Shown here: positions 1 through 13,540 of the stretch, piece after piece
Layout: each line of letters starts with the position of its first letter
How positions within the stretch are numbered: the stretch's first letter is position 1
Assembly (NCBI GenBank): GCA_000181795.3
Contig: CM012953.1
Span: 11,497,646 to 11,561,645 of the forward strand
Length of the DNA: 64,000 nt
Reading direction: 5' to 3'
Source of the DNA: Trichinella spiralis
Lineage: Eukaryota; Nematoda; Enoplea; Trichinellida; Trichinellidae
The notes under the pieces: model-generated
Database searches by the model: none
What the model saw: only the letters and a program-made list of their open reading frames with translations
What the model was told of the DNA's origin: nothing
Program-made: the position numbers and the translations under genes

Positions 1-837
1 CCATTTACGGTATTCGGTTGTAATTAGATTTTTTAACATACATTGGTTGCATTGGTTGGCAAAATAAAGTTCTCCGCTTCCTGCTGGCAACCGCTTTGGC
101 ACAGCAATAATAGAAAATGCTTGTCAAACACTGGTGGGCTTGCTGTGCTTTTATCCGTGCAGAAAATGATACCCATTAGCGCGTGAAATTTCGCAAAGCG
201 CACAAGTGCAAAAGCTTCAGGCTAAAATATCACTACTTCAACAAGTGGAATAAATAATTTCGTTGCAATCATATGCATTCGTTTCCAATTTACCAACAGA
301 CCAATTAAAATGATTGCTGCTTAATATCTACCGCATGTTTAGCCTTTTTTGCCACTTAAAAAATTGTTTTATTACATCATACAATTTACGCTAGTAATAT
401 TTGCAGTTTTTTTTTCAAAAAAAACAACAAAACTCACATGTATATATATATATATATATTTCGGTTTTACTTTTTGTGCTCTTAACAAAGATGAATATTT
501 GAAAAGAATAAAAAAAGAAACGTGAAAAATATTCAAAAAAAGATTATAGCATTCTCTGAGCATTATAAATTGGTAAAATGATCGCTTGAAAAATTATCAC
601 CAATAGATTTGAATAGATAAATATTTTCATTGCTTTCTATAAATATTTTTATTTGCAAATTTATTTCACTATCAGACGTCAGCAGTAAATCTAAAGCACA
701 CGTGCTATTATTTTGTTAAAAATTTCATCGACGTGCAATTATAACTGCTAACTGCAACAGTTTTTTTTAAAAATAACCAATAAACTTATTTAAACAAATA
801 AATCTATGATCTTTCGTTCAGATTTATGATTATATAG
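1..837. other. AT-rich non-coding DNA
   Basis: No supported gene. The open frames are short, low-complexity and lack splice or start context. A TA microsatellite occupies about 441-459. Confidence 0.6.
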
Positions 838-1256
838 CAGGACTGTCCAACCTTAGATAACAGATAATAGTTCTTGCAACTACTGCTAATGAAGTTAAGC
901 AAGCACACTAAAATTTCATAAGAAAATAAAGTCATGGTATTTATAAAGCTTTTATTGAAACAGTAAACGAGATGCGTTTGCAAAAATGAAACTTGAAAAT
1001 TGCAGAAATTTTTTCAGAATTGCCGGGAAATTGTCGTTTTAAAAGCGTGTTAATTTTTTCTTGCCACGCCTACTATTTGAAAAACATGGATATATTGTGA
1101 TGTGAAAGCACAAAATAAAGTTACCAACATCAAATAATAGAATTAAAATATCTAATATTCATTCGATGCACATTATTTCATTTTCTGTCACGCGTGAATT
1201 CAGATTCCACTGGCGTGCTGCATGCGGCCCTCGGGATATGCTTTTGGACAGCCCTG
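838..1256. mobile_element. Non-autonomous hAT-like MITE
   Basis: The stretch begins CAGGACTGTCCAAC and its other end, read on the opposite strand, begins CAGGGCTGTCCAAA. These are 13-14 bp terminal inverted repeats with one clear mismatch. Just inside the right end is a GC-rich patch (CATGCGGCCCTCGGG) of the sort found in hAT-type elements with CAGGG...CCAA ends. The flanks are ttatatag on the left and ttattata on the right, similar but not identical, so the expected 8-bp target duplication is only partly preserved. There is no transposase frame inside, so it would depend on a transposase made elsewhere. Family assignment is by terminal motif only. Confidence 0.55.
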
Positions 1257-3242
1257 TTATTATAGCATGCTGATATACTAGGCTAAATTCAAAATGAATA
1301 CTGAATTTGAAATTTGTTTTCTCTTAATTTAGCTGTGGGAATATTCATCATCAGGGAAAATATTTAATTTAAATTTAATAGCTCACATTTTATATTCTAT
1401 TTTCCTTTGGAAAAATTCGAATTAATTAAATTATTTTAATTTGTTTTGTAGAGTGTTAATTGTTGCAACGCTGCATGTAAATCAAATTAAAAATAAATGT
1501 ACATTCAGTTTGCGCTTACCATTATTATTTGAAGTTATTTACAACATGTTATTTCAAATTAGAGCAAAAATATATTTGCTGTGAAGGTCTGTCAGCTCAA
1601 GAACTTCATTATACAAATATTGGAAATCTTATTTGCAAATTTACAACTCCTTAAATCTGGTATACTTTTTGGGAATATTAATTTTATTCGAATAGTAAAA
1701 GTTGCTTAATTAATTCATTTAAAAATTGAAATCAAGATATAATTAATATCTTGAGTAAACATGCTTATAAGTTATAATAAATAAATGTGATAATTAGAAG
1801 CTTAGTTAAAAAAATATTGTTTTTATTGGCATTACGTTAATAAAAGCAAGATTTTAATTCATCAACTTGTATATATTATGATGTTGCAAATCAAGTGAAA
1901 ATATTGCAGGCTAGAGTATATTTATAATCTGAAAATTTCATTAAAGATGATATTTACTACTAAAACTATTACTCCATTTATGTTTAACACCATAAAATAA
2001 TGTTAAATTAATTTCTCGTAAAATCTACACATTAAATAGGAATCAGTAATATAATTGTCAGTGTTATTCTTTTAAATTTAATTTCAGCCGTTGATATTAC
2101 AAAATATACAGGGATTTGCATGATATTTTTCTGCAGTGGAATAATATTACTATTCAGGTTAGAGGTTCATTTCTTATTAAATTTTTATCATAAAAAAGCA
2201 ATGAATATTTCTTTTCTAAAGCAGACAAAAAAGATTATAAAATTGAATTTAACATGCAAAAGTTGTCATTGTATGGCTGACATTTTGTATGATTTTTGTT
2301 TGAAGTGAAGAGAAAATATGCATTACGTCACTTTCTTAATTATAGGCAAAAAAAATTGTTTACAAAACTTAAAATGATTAATTAATGAAATTAAGCAATA
2401 TTTTAAATAATTGCTCAGAAAAGTTAAATTTAATACGCAATTTATTGTCAAGTAAAACAATCTGCTTCCAATTATAACATTTTTCTTGTTTAATGATTTA
2501 TTACGTAATAAAATAATAATAGAGAAATTTTGAGCGTCTTCGTGTGGTTCATTTATTTAAATAATACAAAGTAAAAATAGATTCCACAAAATTATAATAA
2601 ATTGAATAATTTAGAGCACAGGGCATAGCTAAAAGTCCATTTTATTACCTGCACTATTTTTATTCAAAAATGTACAAGCGCAGTTGTAAGTATTACAAGT
2701 TACTTTAGTTTACAATTATCCAAGATAGAATTTAAATTTGAAGTGAATATTATTATTGCATTCTTGGTTAAGCAATGAAAATTAAGCAGAAAATAAATCA
2801 CTGGGTAATTCATTTATGCTGATTGGGCAATTTTTGCAAACTGCTGCTCAGTTAAATATTTAAAACGAGCTTTTATTAAAATGCAAAACACCGAATAAAA
2901 AATCAATTGTTTTATTGTTGGAGTATTTAAATGTTACACGCGAATGTATTGTAAGCTGAATTCACTTAATGAACTGCAATTAATTAAATAATAATGCTGA
3001 ACAATTTTTTTCCAAAATCATAATATAATATACTTTTGATATGGTTTTTGAAATGATATATCTGCAACAATCGGCAACAGAAGATGTAAATCAATTGTGG
3101 TACAAGTAAGACTGTGAAGTTTAGAATTGTGTTAACATTATTTTAAGCGTTTGAATGAAAAACATTTTTTGCTTACAAAATGTACATTTCGTCGCATGTG
3201 CAATTTTGCAATAATCGTTTGTGATAAATTTATTCAAACAAT
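1257..3242. other. AT-rich intergenic DNA
   Basis: No coding sequence is supported. The right edge holds a minus-strand AATAAA at 3229-3234, nine bases beyond the GPCR stop codon, a likely polyadenylation signal. Confidence 0.55.
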
Positions 3243-6200
3243 TCAGTCTTGCATTTTAGCGCCAAACGGTGTGAATTTGCTGAGATGCAGTTCGACAACA
3301 GTGCTTTGAACGGACGAAATGTGCGGGTAAGGATTCTTTGATTGGTCGTCATTTTCTTTCCGTTTCCAATATTGATCCGTGAACAAGCGGTAAATTGCAT
3401 ACAGTGAATAGCTTGGCACGCAGACAGCAAATATATTCGGAATAATCAACGATTCTTTGTTGAAATCGTATATCCAATTTACGACAGTATTTGGCACTGT
3501 CTGCATCAAAAATGTGAAAACGACAATCATCGTCGCCTGTTTCATGCAAAACACATCGTACCGTATATCGCGCAATTGTTGCTGGACAATTGGCATGCGT
3601 TTTCGTTTGATGAAAATATACTTTACGCTTGCTATGGCAAAAAGGCAAAAGCCGACGTAACCCAGTGCAGAGACGAAACCGAAATATGCTAAATAGTACG
3701 ATTTGGGTGCAGTTTCTTCCAAAAAGCAACAACTAGTGACCAGTACATTGCTGCGGAAGCAAGCGGTCACCCAAAGGGCGGCTGCATAACCGAATACTAT
3801 AGTGCCGGTGAGAAAAAGCGCACGATTGATCCTGTGGTCGTTGAATTTCCATTTGGTATTAGCCATGATTATTGTGAGAAAACGATCCAGTGCGATCAAG
3901 AACATGCCGAACGTTTCCAACGGGATGCCAATTGCATAGAAGGACAACTGTGGACTGCTGACCAGACATTTCATCGGTGACCAATAATGCAAATGACATG
4001 GACGAGCCAATTTGATACTGTTCGACACTACGTAACCTAATCCGGTCAACGCGTTGCCACTAATAAATGCTAATAAATATTTGAAATTAAAAAAATGAAA
4101 TTATAAAAACATAACGATGATGCTTTAAAACTTTTTGCACAATTATACAATGAAATGCAACAGCTCATTTTTGAAACGTTTCAGCTTCATTAAACTTTTA
4201 CTTGAAAATTTAGGTAGGGTTTATCATTAAATTATAATATGCATATATAATAACGAAAATATGAATCAATATTTTCCATTCAAACAATGGTAAGAACTTA
4301 GCAATTGTAGAAAAGTAAACAATTGAACACTTGTGAACATTTGCAAATCAAGCTAAGCGTATGCGTTGTTAATTATTAATTAAAATAATTAAAGCCAGTT
4401 TGTTAATTATCTCGAGCAATCTGTTAGTGTGAATGAATAAAATTAACCGTAAAATAGTTGCAGTCTAAGAGTAAAATTTCAGTTAAGAAATAAATATTAA
4501 AATTTATTTATGATTTATCAACCAGATTACTGTAGACAAAATGTAGCTATTTATTACAAAAGCTAACTGAAGTAAAAAAATACGTATTATTATTAAGAAT
4601 CATAAACAAAAACTATAAGAAAATAAATATTATTTTTTGTTGATCAAAATATGTTAGACAACTAAAATAATGTCCTATTTTAAAACTGTTTGCATTTTTA
4701 AATATTTGATTATAATTTGCAATGTTTAATAGCATGCGAAATGCTAGTACGTTAAGTTTTGACTTTTAAATGTCAGCTAATTAGTTAATTATTGAAAATG
4801 GGAAGCTACATGTAATAATCACTTTAAATGTCTAATATTTGAAAGATTAATAATTTTTTAATTTAATTAAATCCACCTTTTGATTACAAAACGTTAAAAT
4901 TTGAAAGACAAACTTGGATATGAATCATTTGTGTTTCGCAGATTAAATATTGAACATAAACAAATTTGAAAAAAGAAATTACAATTATTTAAATATAATT
5001 TAATAAAAATTTCAAAAAGATTTATTAATTGAATTATTTGCATATATAAAACATTTACAGTTGTGCTTTTATTACATACAACTGGTGCAAATTTTAATAG
5101 TAGTGTAATAAGGTTGTCATTAAATTTGTAAATAACAAGCAAGATGATTTTCTTAATGAAAAATAGCCATATTATTTAATTATTACTGTAAATATAGCTG
5201 AATGTTACCATTTCACGCAATGCAACGGATCTTAAATTTATCAACATCTATCATTTGTTTAACTAAAAATAGATGAAATAAAAAGCAATTTCAAAAAAAT
5301 GGCATATTTATTCATAAATAAATATATAATATGGATTTGTAATTGTTAAATGTTTATTGTAAAAAATATTGTTGTTGTTGGTAATTTAAGAACAAGCACA
5401 AAATGGCCTTTCTGTTGCAGCTGTTGCTTTGCTTGATAGTATTATAAAGATCAAAAATGTGATGTGAAAATGCATTTTAAATAGCAAAAATTGTAAATAA
5501 AACAATTTAAGAAATTGTTTATCAAAATAATATTTTTTGTGTTACGTTTAATATTGAGTTGTTAAATTCAGAAATGCAATTTGAATTTGCAACAACAAGC
5601 TGCAATGGAAGTTATAATTTAAGAAAATAAGAAAAAGAATTTTCTATGAAGCTTCAGTAATGTATTTTAATTAAATATACTTCTTGTATGTGATTCAAAA
5701 TATTTTTATTAATTTTGTTCAAACTTCCCGATTTATTTTCTATCAAAATAAATATGAAGTAATTTTAAAGTAGCATTACGAATGTAAATTTTAATCAAAT
5801 AACTTTACATTTTGTAAGTTTTTAATTTTTAAATATGAAATTTAAAATATGCAAATAAGAATTTAATTGATATTAATTTTATTATATATATATATATATA
5901 TATAATTTCATTTCTCAAATAAAAGATAAACTTGTGAAAGGTGATAAAAAGCGTATTTGTATGTCCCTCTTTATAAATTATTCACAGAAACAGATTGCAA
6001 AGATATTAAATACATTAAACAATTCACTTTTAAGCTTGTCACAAATTGCAAATGCAGTATCTCTGCAATATAATAACATATACTTTGTAAGAATACCAAG
6101 TAATGAATTAAACTGTTTGATTATTTTGAATTTGAATTAAAAAAACTCACCAATTATTAATTTATCGGTTTTGTTTTTTCTCTTTCTCCTCAAAAGCACC

Positions 6201-6289
6201 ACAAGCAGGATGGTGTTGAAAATAAAAGCGGTTCCACCGAAAAATCCCAAAATCGTTTTCAAAATGACGGCATATTGTTTCTTGCCCAT
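3243..6289 (-). CDS. Orphan nematode-type seven-transmembrane GPCR, two exons
   Basis: Rhodopsin-like orphan receptor predicted at the plasma membrane; the ligand is unknown. Exon 1 is 6151-6289 (ATG at 6289, donor GTGAGT) and exon 2 is 3243-4069 after an acceptor ending TTATTAG, separated by a 2,081-nt intron. The joined protein is 321 aa, normal for a compact worm receptor. TM1 lies at about 9-33, followed by a basic loop (RRKRKNK). The end of TM3 carries DRF (108-110) in place of DRY, with a preceding Cys that can pair with the TSCC motif of the second outer loop. TM5 and TM6 follow, and TM7 contains VPSYSLYAIYRLF (about 264-276), replacing NPxxY. The tail is polar and short. General pattern fits the nematode Srsx-like class; the receptor family is certain, the subclass is not. 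Confidence 0.82.
5883..5904. repeat. TA microsatellite
   Basis: Uninterrupted TA dinucleotide run inside the long GPCR intron. Confidence 0.9.
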
Positions 6290-9200
6290 AAAATTGGAAA
6301 TTACGTTTTATCACAGTGGTATGAAATTTTTGAATCTGAGCAGCAGTGAAAGGAAGGTTTCAAAGACAAAAATAATCTTTCTCTTTTTCCGATCACTTTT
6401 CTTGCTTCCGCTTCTGAATAAGCTGATTCGTTAGCACACTGACAAACAGATCGCATTACACAGTTTTTCGCAGTCTAAAACATTTTTTCCACACTTTTAC
6501 ACAAGTATTTTAGGATTATTTTTATTCTAAAAAAGTTTATTTTCACATTAAATTTGAAAAATACATCAAAGCCTACATTGTTGATTATCCGTCTGGTAAG
6601 CAACGTTGTCTGGAACATCATTCCAAATAATTAAATCAATAAATTGAATAAACGCCTAACGTTTAGTAAAATAATTTAATTTTATAAACTTTTTTCTGCT
6701 CTTCATTTTTTAGCTTCTTATCCAATTGGAAAACGGATATGTATATATATATATATATACGTATATATGTAGTCGTTGAATTACAAATTATCAAGTGTAC
6801 TACATGTTTAGTAGTATTATAGCTGCATTAAAAATTAATTAATTAATTGATTGATTGATTGTTAAGAATATTGAATTTTTTTCAAAAATCTGAGTAATAA
6901 TAATAAAATGTGCTGAAATGCATGCACAGTTAATTAATTTTCTTGGTCAAATATGTCTCTCAAAATTTTCAAATATAGAAAAAATATTCAAGAAATGAAA
7001 GTACAAAATGGAAAACACTGTTTCGAAAATACAAAATCAAAGCTAACAAAAATTGCCAGAGAGAAAGAATTTGCAGTAAGCATTCATGACACATTTGTGA
7101 AAATTGCACAAGTCGAACTTGTGAAAATCATCATCATCATCATCATCATTATGAGTGGAAATTCGGATACTACTACTTTTTCAACTTTTGCTTTTTAATT
7201 TATATTCTGTATAAGAAATAAAAATCAGAATTCTGTTCTCTTGCTCAATTTTATTGTTTTTGAACATTCACATTATTTATTTTGCAATGCAATTGATCAA
7301 AGTCACAAAGCCGTCAAGGCAAAGTTCAAATGACAATCAATGCATAAAGCAGGATGTATGGTCGTCAGTTTTGCAAATTCCATCAAAAATAACGATCATT
7401 AAAAAAAAGTTTTTTTTTCAAATAATACAACTGATTTCATTTTAAAGAGCTATTTGATTCGGTAATTATTCCCTTTTTTCCAAATTACATGTTAAAGTTT
7501 AAGTACACAAGTAATATACCGTTTTCATGTATGTATGTTTGTAGTACGTGTATAAATGCACTTTTTCTGGTAAAATAACTTACACTGATTAATTTTTGTT
7601 GAGTAAAAAAGTTTTTTTTTATTTTTTATGAGCAATTATTTTCAACTTTTGAATTTATTATTCATAAAATGAAACATGTCTTTTTAGATTAAGACGAAAA
7701 GAAATCAAACACCATCTGCTTATGAGAGAGGTATTAGAGCAATCATTGAATGACTTTCAATTGCGTATGTGAAATTGTGCAGTCGAAATTTGAGCGTACT
7801 TTTTCCATCGACCACCACTGACAATTCAAAAGTGACGTTACTTTTCAAAAAAAAACTACTATATATGCTTTATTTTTCATTATTGCAATGAAAGAAGTTC
7901 TGATGCATTAAAATTGAAAAAAATACTATTTCAAATTGTCGAATATTTATTTTTTCCCATTGTTTTTTGGTCAATCATTCAAAATTGTTGTATTTGTAAA
8001 TTTATCATAAAAACTTACAGTTATCACAGCGATCATTGTCAGCAATAATTGTAAATTTAGTTGAATGCTTTATTGGAAATCTTATGACAAGGAAAAGTGA
8101 ATAGAATCACCTGTTTCTTCTCAATAATAAAATATCCATCCCCCTTCTCTGTGCACATTTCTGAAATCAATGCATCTAAAAATAGCAATCCAGAAATTCT
8201 ACACTGAACGATGGATGACTTGTAGTGTGGAACTGTTCTTTTTCAAGCAATTGATTGCATTCTTTCAATTCTGTCAATATTAACAAATATGGTTTCGACG
8301 ATTACGACGACGACAACGACTGCTGCTGCTACTTTACTGAACATACATTATTATTAATATTATTATTTATTGCAGAGTTCAAATGAGATTGCTGGCAATA
8401 AGTTATGAAAATTACACGCCTTCCCCCCTCCCTTCCTACCCGATGCCCCTCACGACTACTATTCCACGTATAAACTAAAATATTCTCTTTTTTTTCTTTT
8501 ACAACACTCACTATTTTATTTTATAAAAATTAAAACTTAACAATAATAATACATCCATTGACTGACTGACTATCTTTTGAATATCAAAAAAAGAAAGAAA
8601 AAAAAAGATAGATCATCGACAAATTTTATAATGAAAATATACATTTCTATGACAGACAGAGTTATTTATTTATTTTCTTTCACATTCGATTAGAAAAATT
8701 TATGCTTGAAATTGATTTATTCAAATAATGTTTATCAGTTTTTGTTGTATCTTGTGTTGAAGATAAAAATTGATTTACGTTCTTTTTTCGCATTGCACTT
8801 TTCTTTCAATCTCCTCAGTACAAGATGATGATCATTTTTCGTCGTCATCTGAACGATTTTGGTATTAAACTTTTCAAAATTTGTAAAACAATTCTTATAT
8901 ATATATATAGTCAGTTGTTGTTCAATTGGAAAGATATTCTTCTTCCTTTTTTACCACAGTGTATATACCATTCATAGATAGATGGATAGTGTGTGAACAT
9001 AAAGTGAAAATGCACCGTGTGCAGTTCAGAACAAACAAAAATTATGAATAATTATTTTAAAAGACAGAAAAGTAGAAAAAAGATCGCTCGAAAGCGAAAA
9101 ATGGCAGAAATTACGAATAAAGGCATGAAACAGTATAGAAAAAAAGAAAAAGAAAAAAAAGCAAGCAACAGAGGGGTCGGGAAGGGGGATGGGAGGTAAA

Positions 9201-9356
9201 GAGAAAAAGAAATAACCCCTCGTTCGTGTATTTCGAATGTAATAAATAAGAAAAAGTTCGACAATTGCCATTAAACTAAATTATATTATATTATATTATA
9301 TTATATTTGTTCCTTCGTTCGTCTGTTTGTGCGCATTGAAGCATTTTCAGTACAGC
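6290..9356. other. Intergenic, microsatellite-bearing DNA
   Basis: Contains a TA tract (6741-6770), an ATTA/ATTG run near 6834-6860, an ATC trinucleotide run (7127-7150) and a TTATA pentanucleotide array (9281-9306). I find no exon pair with matching phase. Short frames here are driven by these repeats. Confidence 0.55.
9281..9306. repeat. TTATA pentanucleotide array
   Basis: About five tandem copies of TTATA, 50 bases past the stop codon of the zinc-finger gene on its 3' side. Confidence 0.9.
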
Positions 9357-11418
9357 TCATGTTAGAAAGTGAAGCAGATGCAACAAGCGTCGACAATCGT
9401 TGAGCCTGGATGCTGGACCGGCGTCACAAGCGGCGACGAGCACGTGGTGGTCAATATGCTCTCGAAGGGCGAGTTCGTTGTCGAATTCCAAGTTCCGACA
9501 CAACAAGCAAACTGCCGAACCCGCTTGCCGGTGTCGTTGACCATGCAGAAGCATCTGGCTTTGTTCGGCTTCCACTTCGCCACAACACTCGCAACGTAAC
9601 ACTGCCGACAGTGAAGATGAAGCCGACGAGCAACCTGACGACGAAGATGCACTGTGCTGTTGTTTCCACTGCTGCAGTTTCAGTTTATGTTGTTGTAGTT
9701 GTTGTAGTTGTTGTTGTTGTTGTTGTTGCTGCTGCTGCTGATGATGATATGTTTGAAAGTAGATTTGTTCATCAAATTTCGGTTTCTTGCACAATGGGAA
9801 CGTGTCATCTTCAATTTCATCGATCGGCACAATTTTGTGAAACGATCGCTGATGACTCACCAAATCTTGCTCAGTTTGAAACAACCAACCGCAAGAACAG
9901 CATCTGGTCAAGTGGACCTTCTGCTTGACGTGCTCTTCGAAGTGAAGCTTCAGATCTTCACGGGCGCTGGTTTTCCAAGAACAATTGACAATACCGCAAG
10001 AATAGTACAGCACCGGCTGGGCGGCTCTTTCTCGCCCGTGCTTCTGCTGGCAGTGTCGGTCGAAAGCCGAAATCGCGTGCAACAACCTCGCGCACGGCTG
10101 GCAACAGTACAACTTTTCCACGTGCACGTGAATCAAATGCACCAGAAGCAAGCTGCGGTCGTTGTAATATTTCAAACATACCGGGCAAATCCAAGCCGGC
10201 GTGTCGCAACGGTCCGCGTAGTGGATCAGCAAGTGACGTCCACGTTTTTCGGCACTGCCCAGCTCTTGGCCGCATTCGGGGCAAACAAACGGACCTGTGT
10301 TGTCGTGCACCCGAGCATGCGCGCTCCAAGCGCACGAGCTGGCGAACACGGCTAAGCAAATTCGACAGCAGTATTCCTTTTTGAAAAAATATCCCGGCCT
10401 GAAGTGATTCCACAAGCTGCTCGCATCCTGCAGCTCGTACCCGCATTCTGAACACTGCAACGTCGTGTCGTCACCGCGCACCGGATTCGCATGGCCATTG
10501 CTAACTGATATCACTGAACCTGCAAGCATAGTGGGGTAAAAGCAAAAAAATGAAAAAAAATTTTTTATCAACTTTTCCGCAATTTCACTACAATAACAAC
10601 AACAACAACAACAAGCAAATCAATTGCATATCATCTATTTCATTGGCACCTATATTGTACAAGCAATAATCGAAACGCACTGATTATAAAAGATATAATC
10701 TATTGAGGAAATTGTTGAAGCTAAAGCAAACTGAATGAAGCTCATGCATTGAATAAATTGTAGAATATCATCAAAATGTGGATGCCGCCGCCATCGCGTG
10801 CAATATCAGAATGAATGCTTGCTATCAGTGCAAAATGTTTACACTAAGGATATGTGTGAGCAAATAAGATTACATTCTATTGACAAATGCTGCATGAAAA
10901 TTTCGCCATTAAAACTGAAAACCAAAAGCGGCAAGATCACTTTCAACATGCGCATTTCTCGTTCATTCAATTTTCCACGAAATAAATTAACTGAATTATT
11001 AACCTGTTGAAAAAACTGACACTTGAACAACTTTGCAACTCGACTTTCTCTTTTTATAATTAAAATATATACTTTTTTTTCTTTATACATATATATATTA
11101 CGCAGTTTTTCTCATTTTTTTCATCAATTAAAATACCAGCGTTTTAAACGACAAATGAGAGATCTCAGAGACACAAACATGAGATTTCATCTGTTCATAT
11201 TACTTACTACTGTTTGACCAGAGATAATGATGTAATTGGATTGGAAAGAAAAAGAAAAGAAAAACAGTCAATCAATTAGTTGCTCGATTATTATTATTAC
11301 TATTTTAATTAGAGTTAATTTTTTATTTTTTTTTTCTAAATATAACAGTTCAATGAAAGTGAAACTTACTTTCGTCATCTCTGACTTCGGCAACAACGCT
11401 GCTATTCCAATCGGACAT
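9357..11418 (-). CDS. C2H2 zinc-finger protein with polyglutamine tract, two exons
   Basis: Probable nuclear DNA- or RNA-binding protein. The small first exon (11370-11418) reads MSDWNSSVVAEVRDDE and ends at a consensus donor (A|GTAAGT). Exon 2 (9357-10519) follows a pyrimidine tract and CTTGCAG, and the phases match (1 nt + 2 nt, giving Ser). The joined protein is 403 aa. About nine C2H2-like fingers are visible: seven in the N-terminal two thirds (for example CSECGYELQDASSLWNHF and FVCPECGQELGSAEKRGRHLLIH), then an 11-residue Gln run with further Gln-rich sequence, a Ser-rich spacer and two more fingers near the C-terminus. Several finger linkers lack the classical TGEKP form and one finger has an extra residue between its cysteines (CGIVNC), so this is not a tandem KRAB-like array. 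An in-frame ATG seen upstream of exon 2 lies in the intron and is not the start. The ortholog is not identified. CAG precedes the ATG by five bases, so a 5' UTR exon or trans-splice site is likely. Confidence 0.82.
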
Positions 11419-13517
11419 GTTGCCTGATCCAAAGCGCCTTTCCAACAAGCCACAAAATTTAGAGGTACTTCAAAATCTAAATACAAACGATATGAATTAT
11501 AGATAATAATTTTGGGCGTATCACATTTTGAACTGGATGAATCAATATTCCTCGCAAAAAAGACAAGGTCGACCAGCTTCCCCCGCTCCGCGCCACGGCT
11601 GGCCTCGATTAACACGAAAACTGGAATTCAGTTGTGAAATTCACCTATAGCAATGCTAACATCAACTTCCAAGCTGACCATTTTCCACTGGTTGCTTATT
11701 TTGTAGTATTAAAATCAATAAATGATAAAATTTGAAACGATTCAAGGAAAGAAGCAGCAAGTATATACATATACATATGCATATATATTCTTGGAAAAAG
11801 GAATAGCACAACATCCATTACGACAAATATACGCAGCATCCATTGCACATGTTAAAGAAGATATCATGTTCGAAAGGTACAATTCCATGCGCTTTGTCAA
11901 CTGAAGTGCAATGAGTGCATGGAAAAGAAAAGCAGTAGCACAAAGCTAATAAGAATAATGATGATGATAATCACAGCAACAGTGAGCAAAAAGTACTGCC
12001 GCCAGATGTTAATCGTGCATAAAGGAGAAACATGTGTGTTTCAGATTGGTGATTAATAATGCTGTGACTAGTTGGTTGGTGAAAAGAACGCGTTGAGTGT
12101 TGCTGTTGCATGTTGTTAAATAAATTAGTCCGTTTATGAACAATCTCGTAATTCTATCTTACACAATAATTCATCGTCAATCGCGTTAATTAAAGCTAAT
12201 AAGACTGCTTTCAAGCATGCTTAAACCGTCCGGTTCAGCTGTTGTTGTTCCAAGCTGTTCTGAAAACAACAAACATTGTGCATATTTTTGACAAACTGAA
12301 AATAAACCAAAAGCAAATCATACTCTTTTTTTCATATTCCATCTGTGTAAGCAACAAATAAAGAATATTTTTAATAAAAAACAGGCTAAAAACAGTTTTG
12401 CATTGAAACAGATCGTGAAAGCCGCCGACGACGACGACGACAAAAATGCATACTCATTGTCGCTAGTATTAAATCAGTCAAAATACTATATATGCTCAAC
12501 ACATCTCCCCCTGCCAGCACGTCAACTGAGGTGTGTATGTGTGCTGAATTTTCACACACCCACAGGCGGCGACACAACGTTTCTCAACTAACAAACAGCA
12601 CGCCAATAATTTTACTACTGAAACTGTTGCTGTCCAAGAGTAAACTCTCGCCATTGGAATGAATTATTTGCTGAAGTGCTCGAAGCTTGGATTGAAAACC
12701 AATTATTAAATAATCTAATTCATACCTATTCAATCGCATAACACCCTACTTGATTATGCATGACTGTTGCACGTCTTGTTGCTGTTCACCACACGAAAAG
12801 TGAAGCACAGAAAAATAAAATAAAACCAATAATACCAAAAAAGATTTTTTAAATGTCGTTTTCATTTTTTTTAAAAAAACGAAATTACAACGAGCAAACT
12901 TCAAACCAATGGGAATAATGGGAAAAAATCAGACTCATCTCATCTGTATATATCATTGGGAAAACAATTTTCTCACGACGAGATCGATGTTAACATTCAA
13001 AAAAAGGACGGGTGAAAAATTCCGTTCATCCGTAAAAAATATAATTTCCCTCCCCCCACCCCTCTGCAAAAAAATGCTGTCCTTTGTTAACAAGCTTGGT
13101 ATTTTTTCTGCAAACTGTTTATCAATGAAGCGTAAATGCTGTGTGCTCTCTGGTCATTTCAGCGAGAATGTTGTTCGATTACGTGAACAACACTGCTAAT
13201 TCAATTTTGCCTTCAAAAGTCAATTACATCCGATCAACAAATAATAATCATTATAATAGCAAGCTATTTGGAATAACTTTGGAAAGAGAGAAGAAGAAAA
13301 AATACCACATCATCACACACAGTGTTTTACATTGGATGATGATGCATTTGTTGGTTATATATATAAACTGGTTTGGCATTATCGTTCCATTTTCGGATGT
13401 TCATCTTGCCAAATGCCATCCAGCTAGCAACATAGTTGTACAGTGAAATTATATGCAAAAAATTTAATGACGCAGTCAACACAATGCAAGTGTGGCATTT
13501 GAAAACAAGCTCAAAAC

Positions 13518-13540
13518 ACACCACCACCACCACCACCACC
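13518..13540. repeat. CAC trinucleotide repeat
   Basis: About seven uninterrupted CAC/ACC units. Confidence 0.9.

Noticed and set aside
9410-10355. Long plus-strand frames (172 and 215 codons)
   Set aside because: They are antisense to the zinc-finger exon, whose Cys/His pattern is clear; the Val/Leu runs are the reverse of the CAA/CAG repeat.
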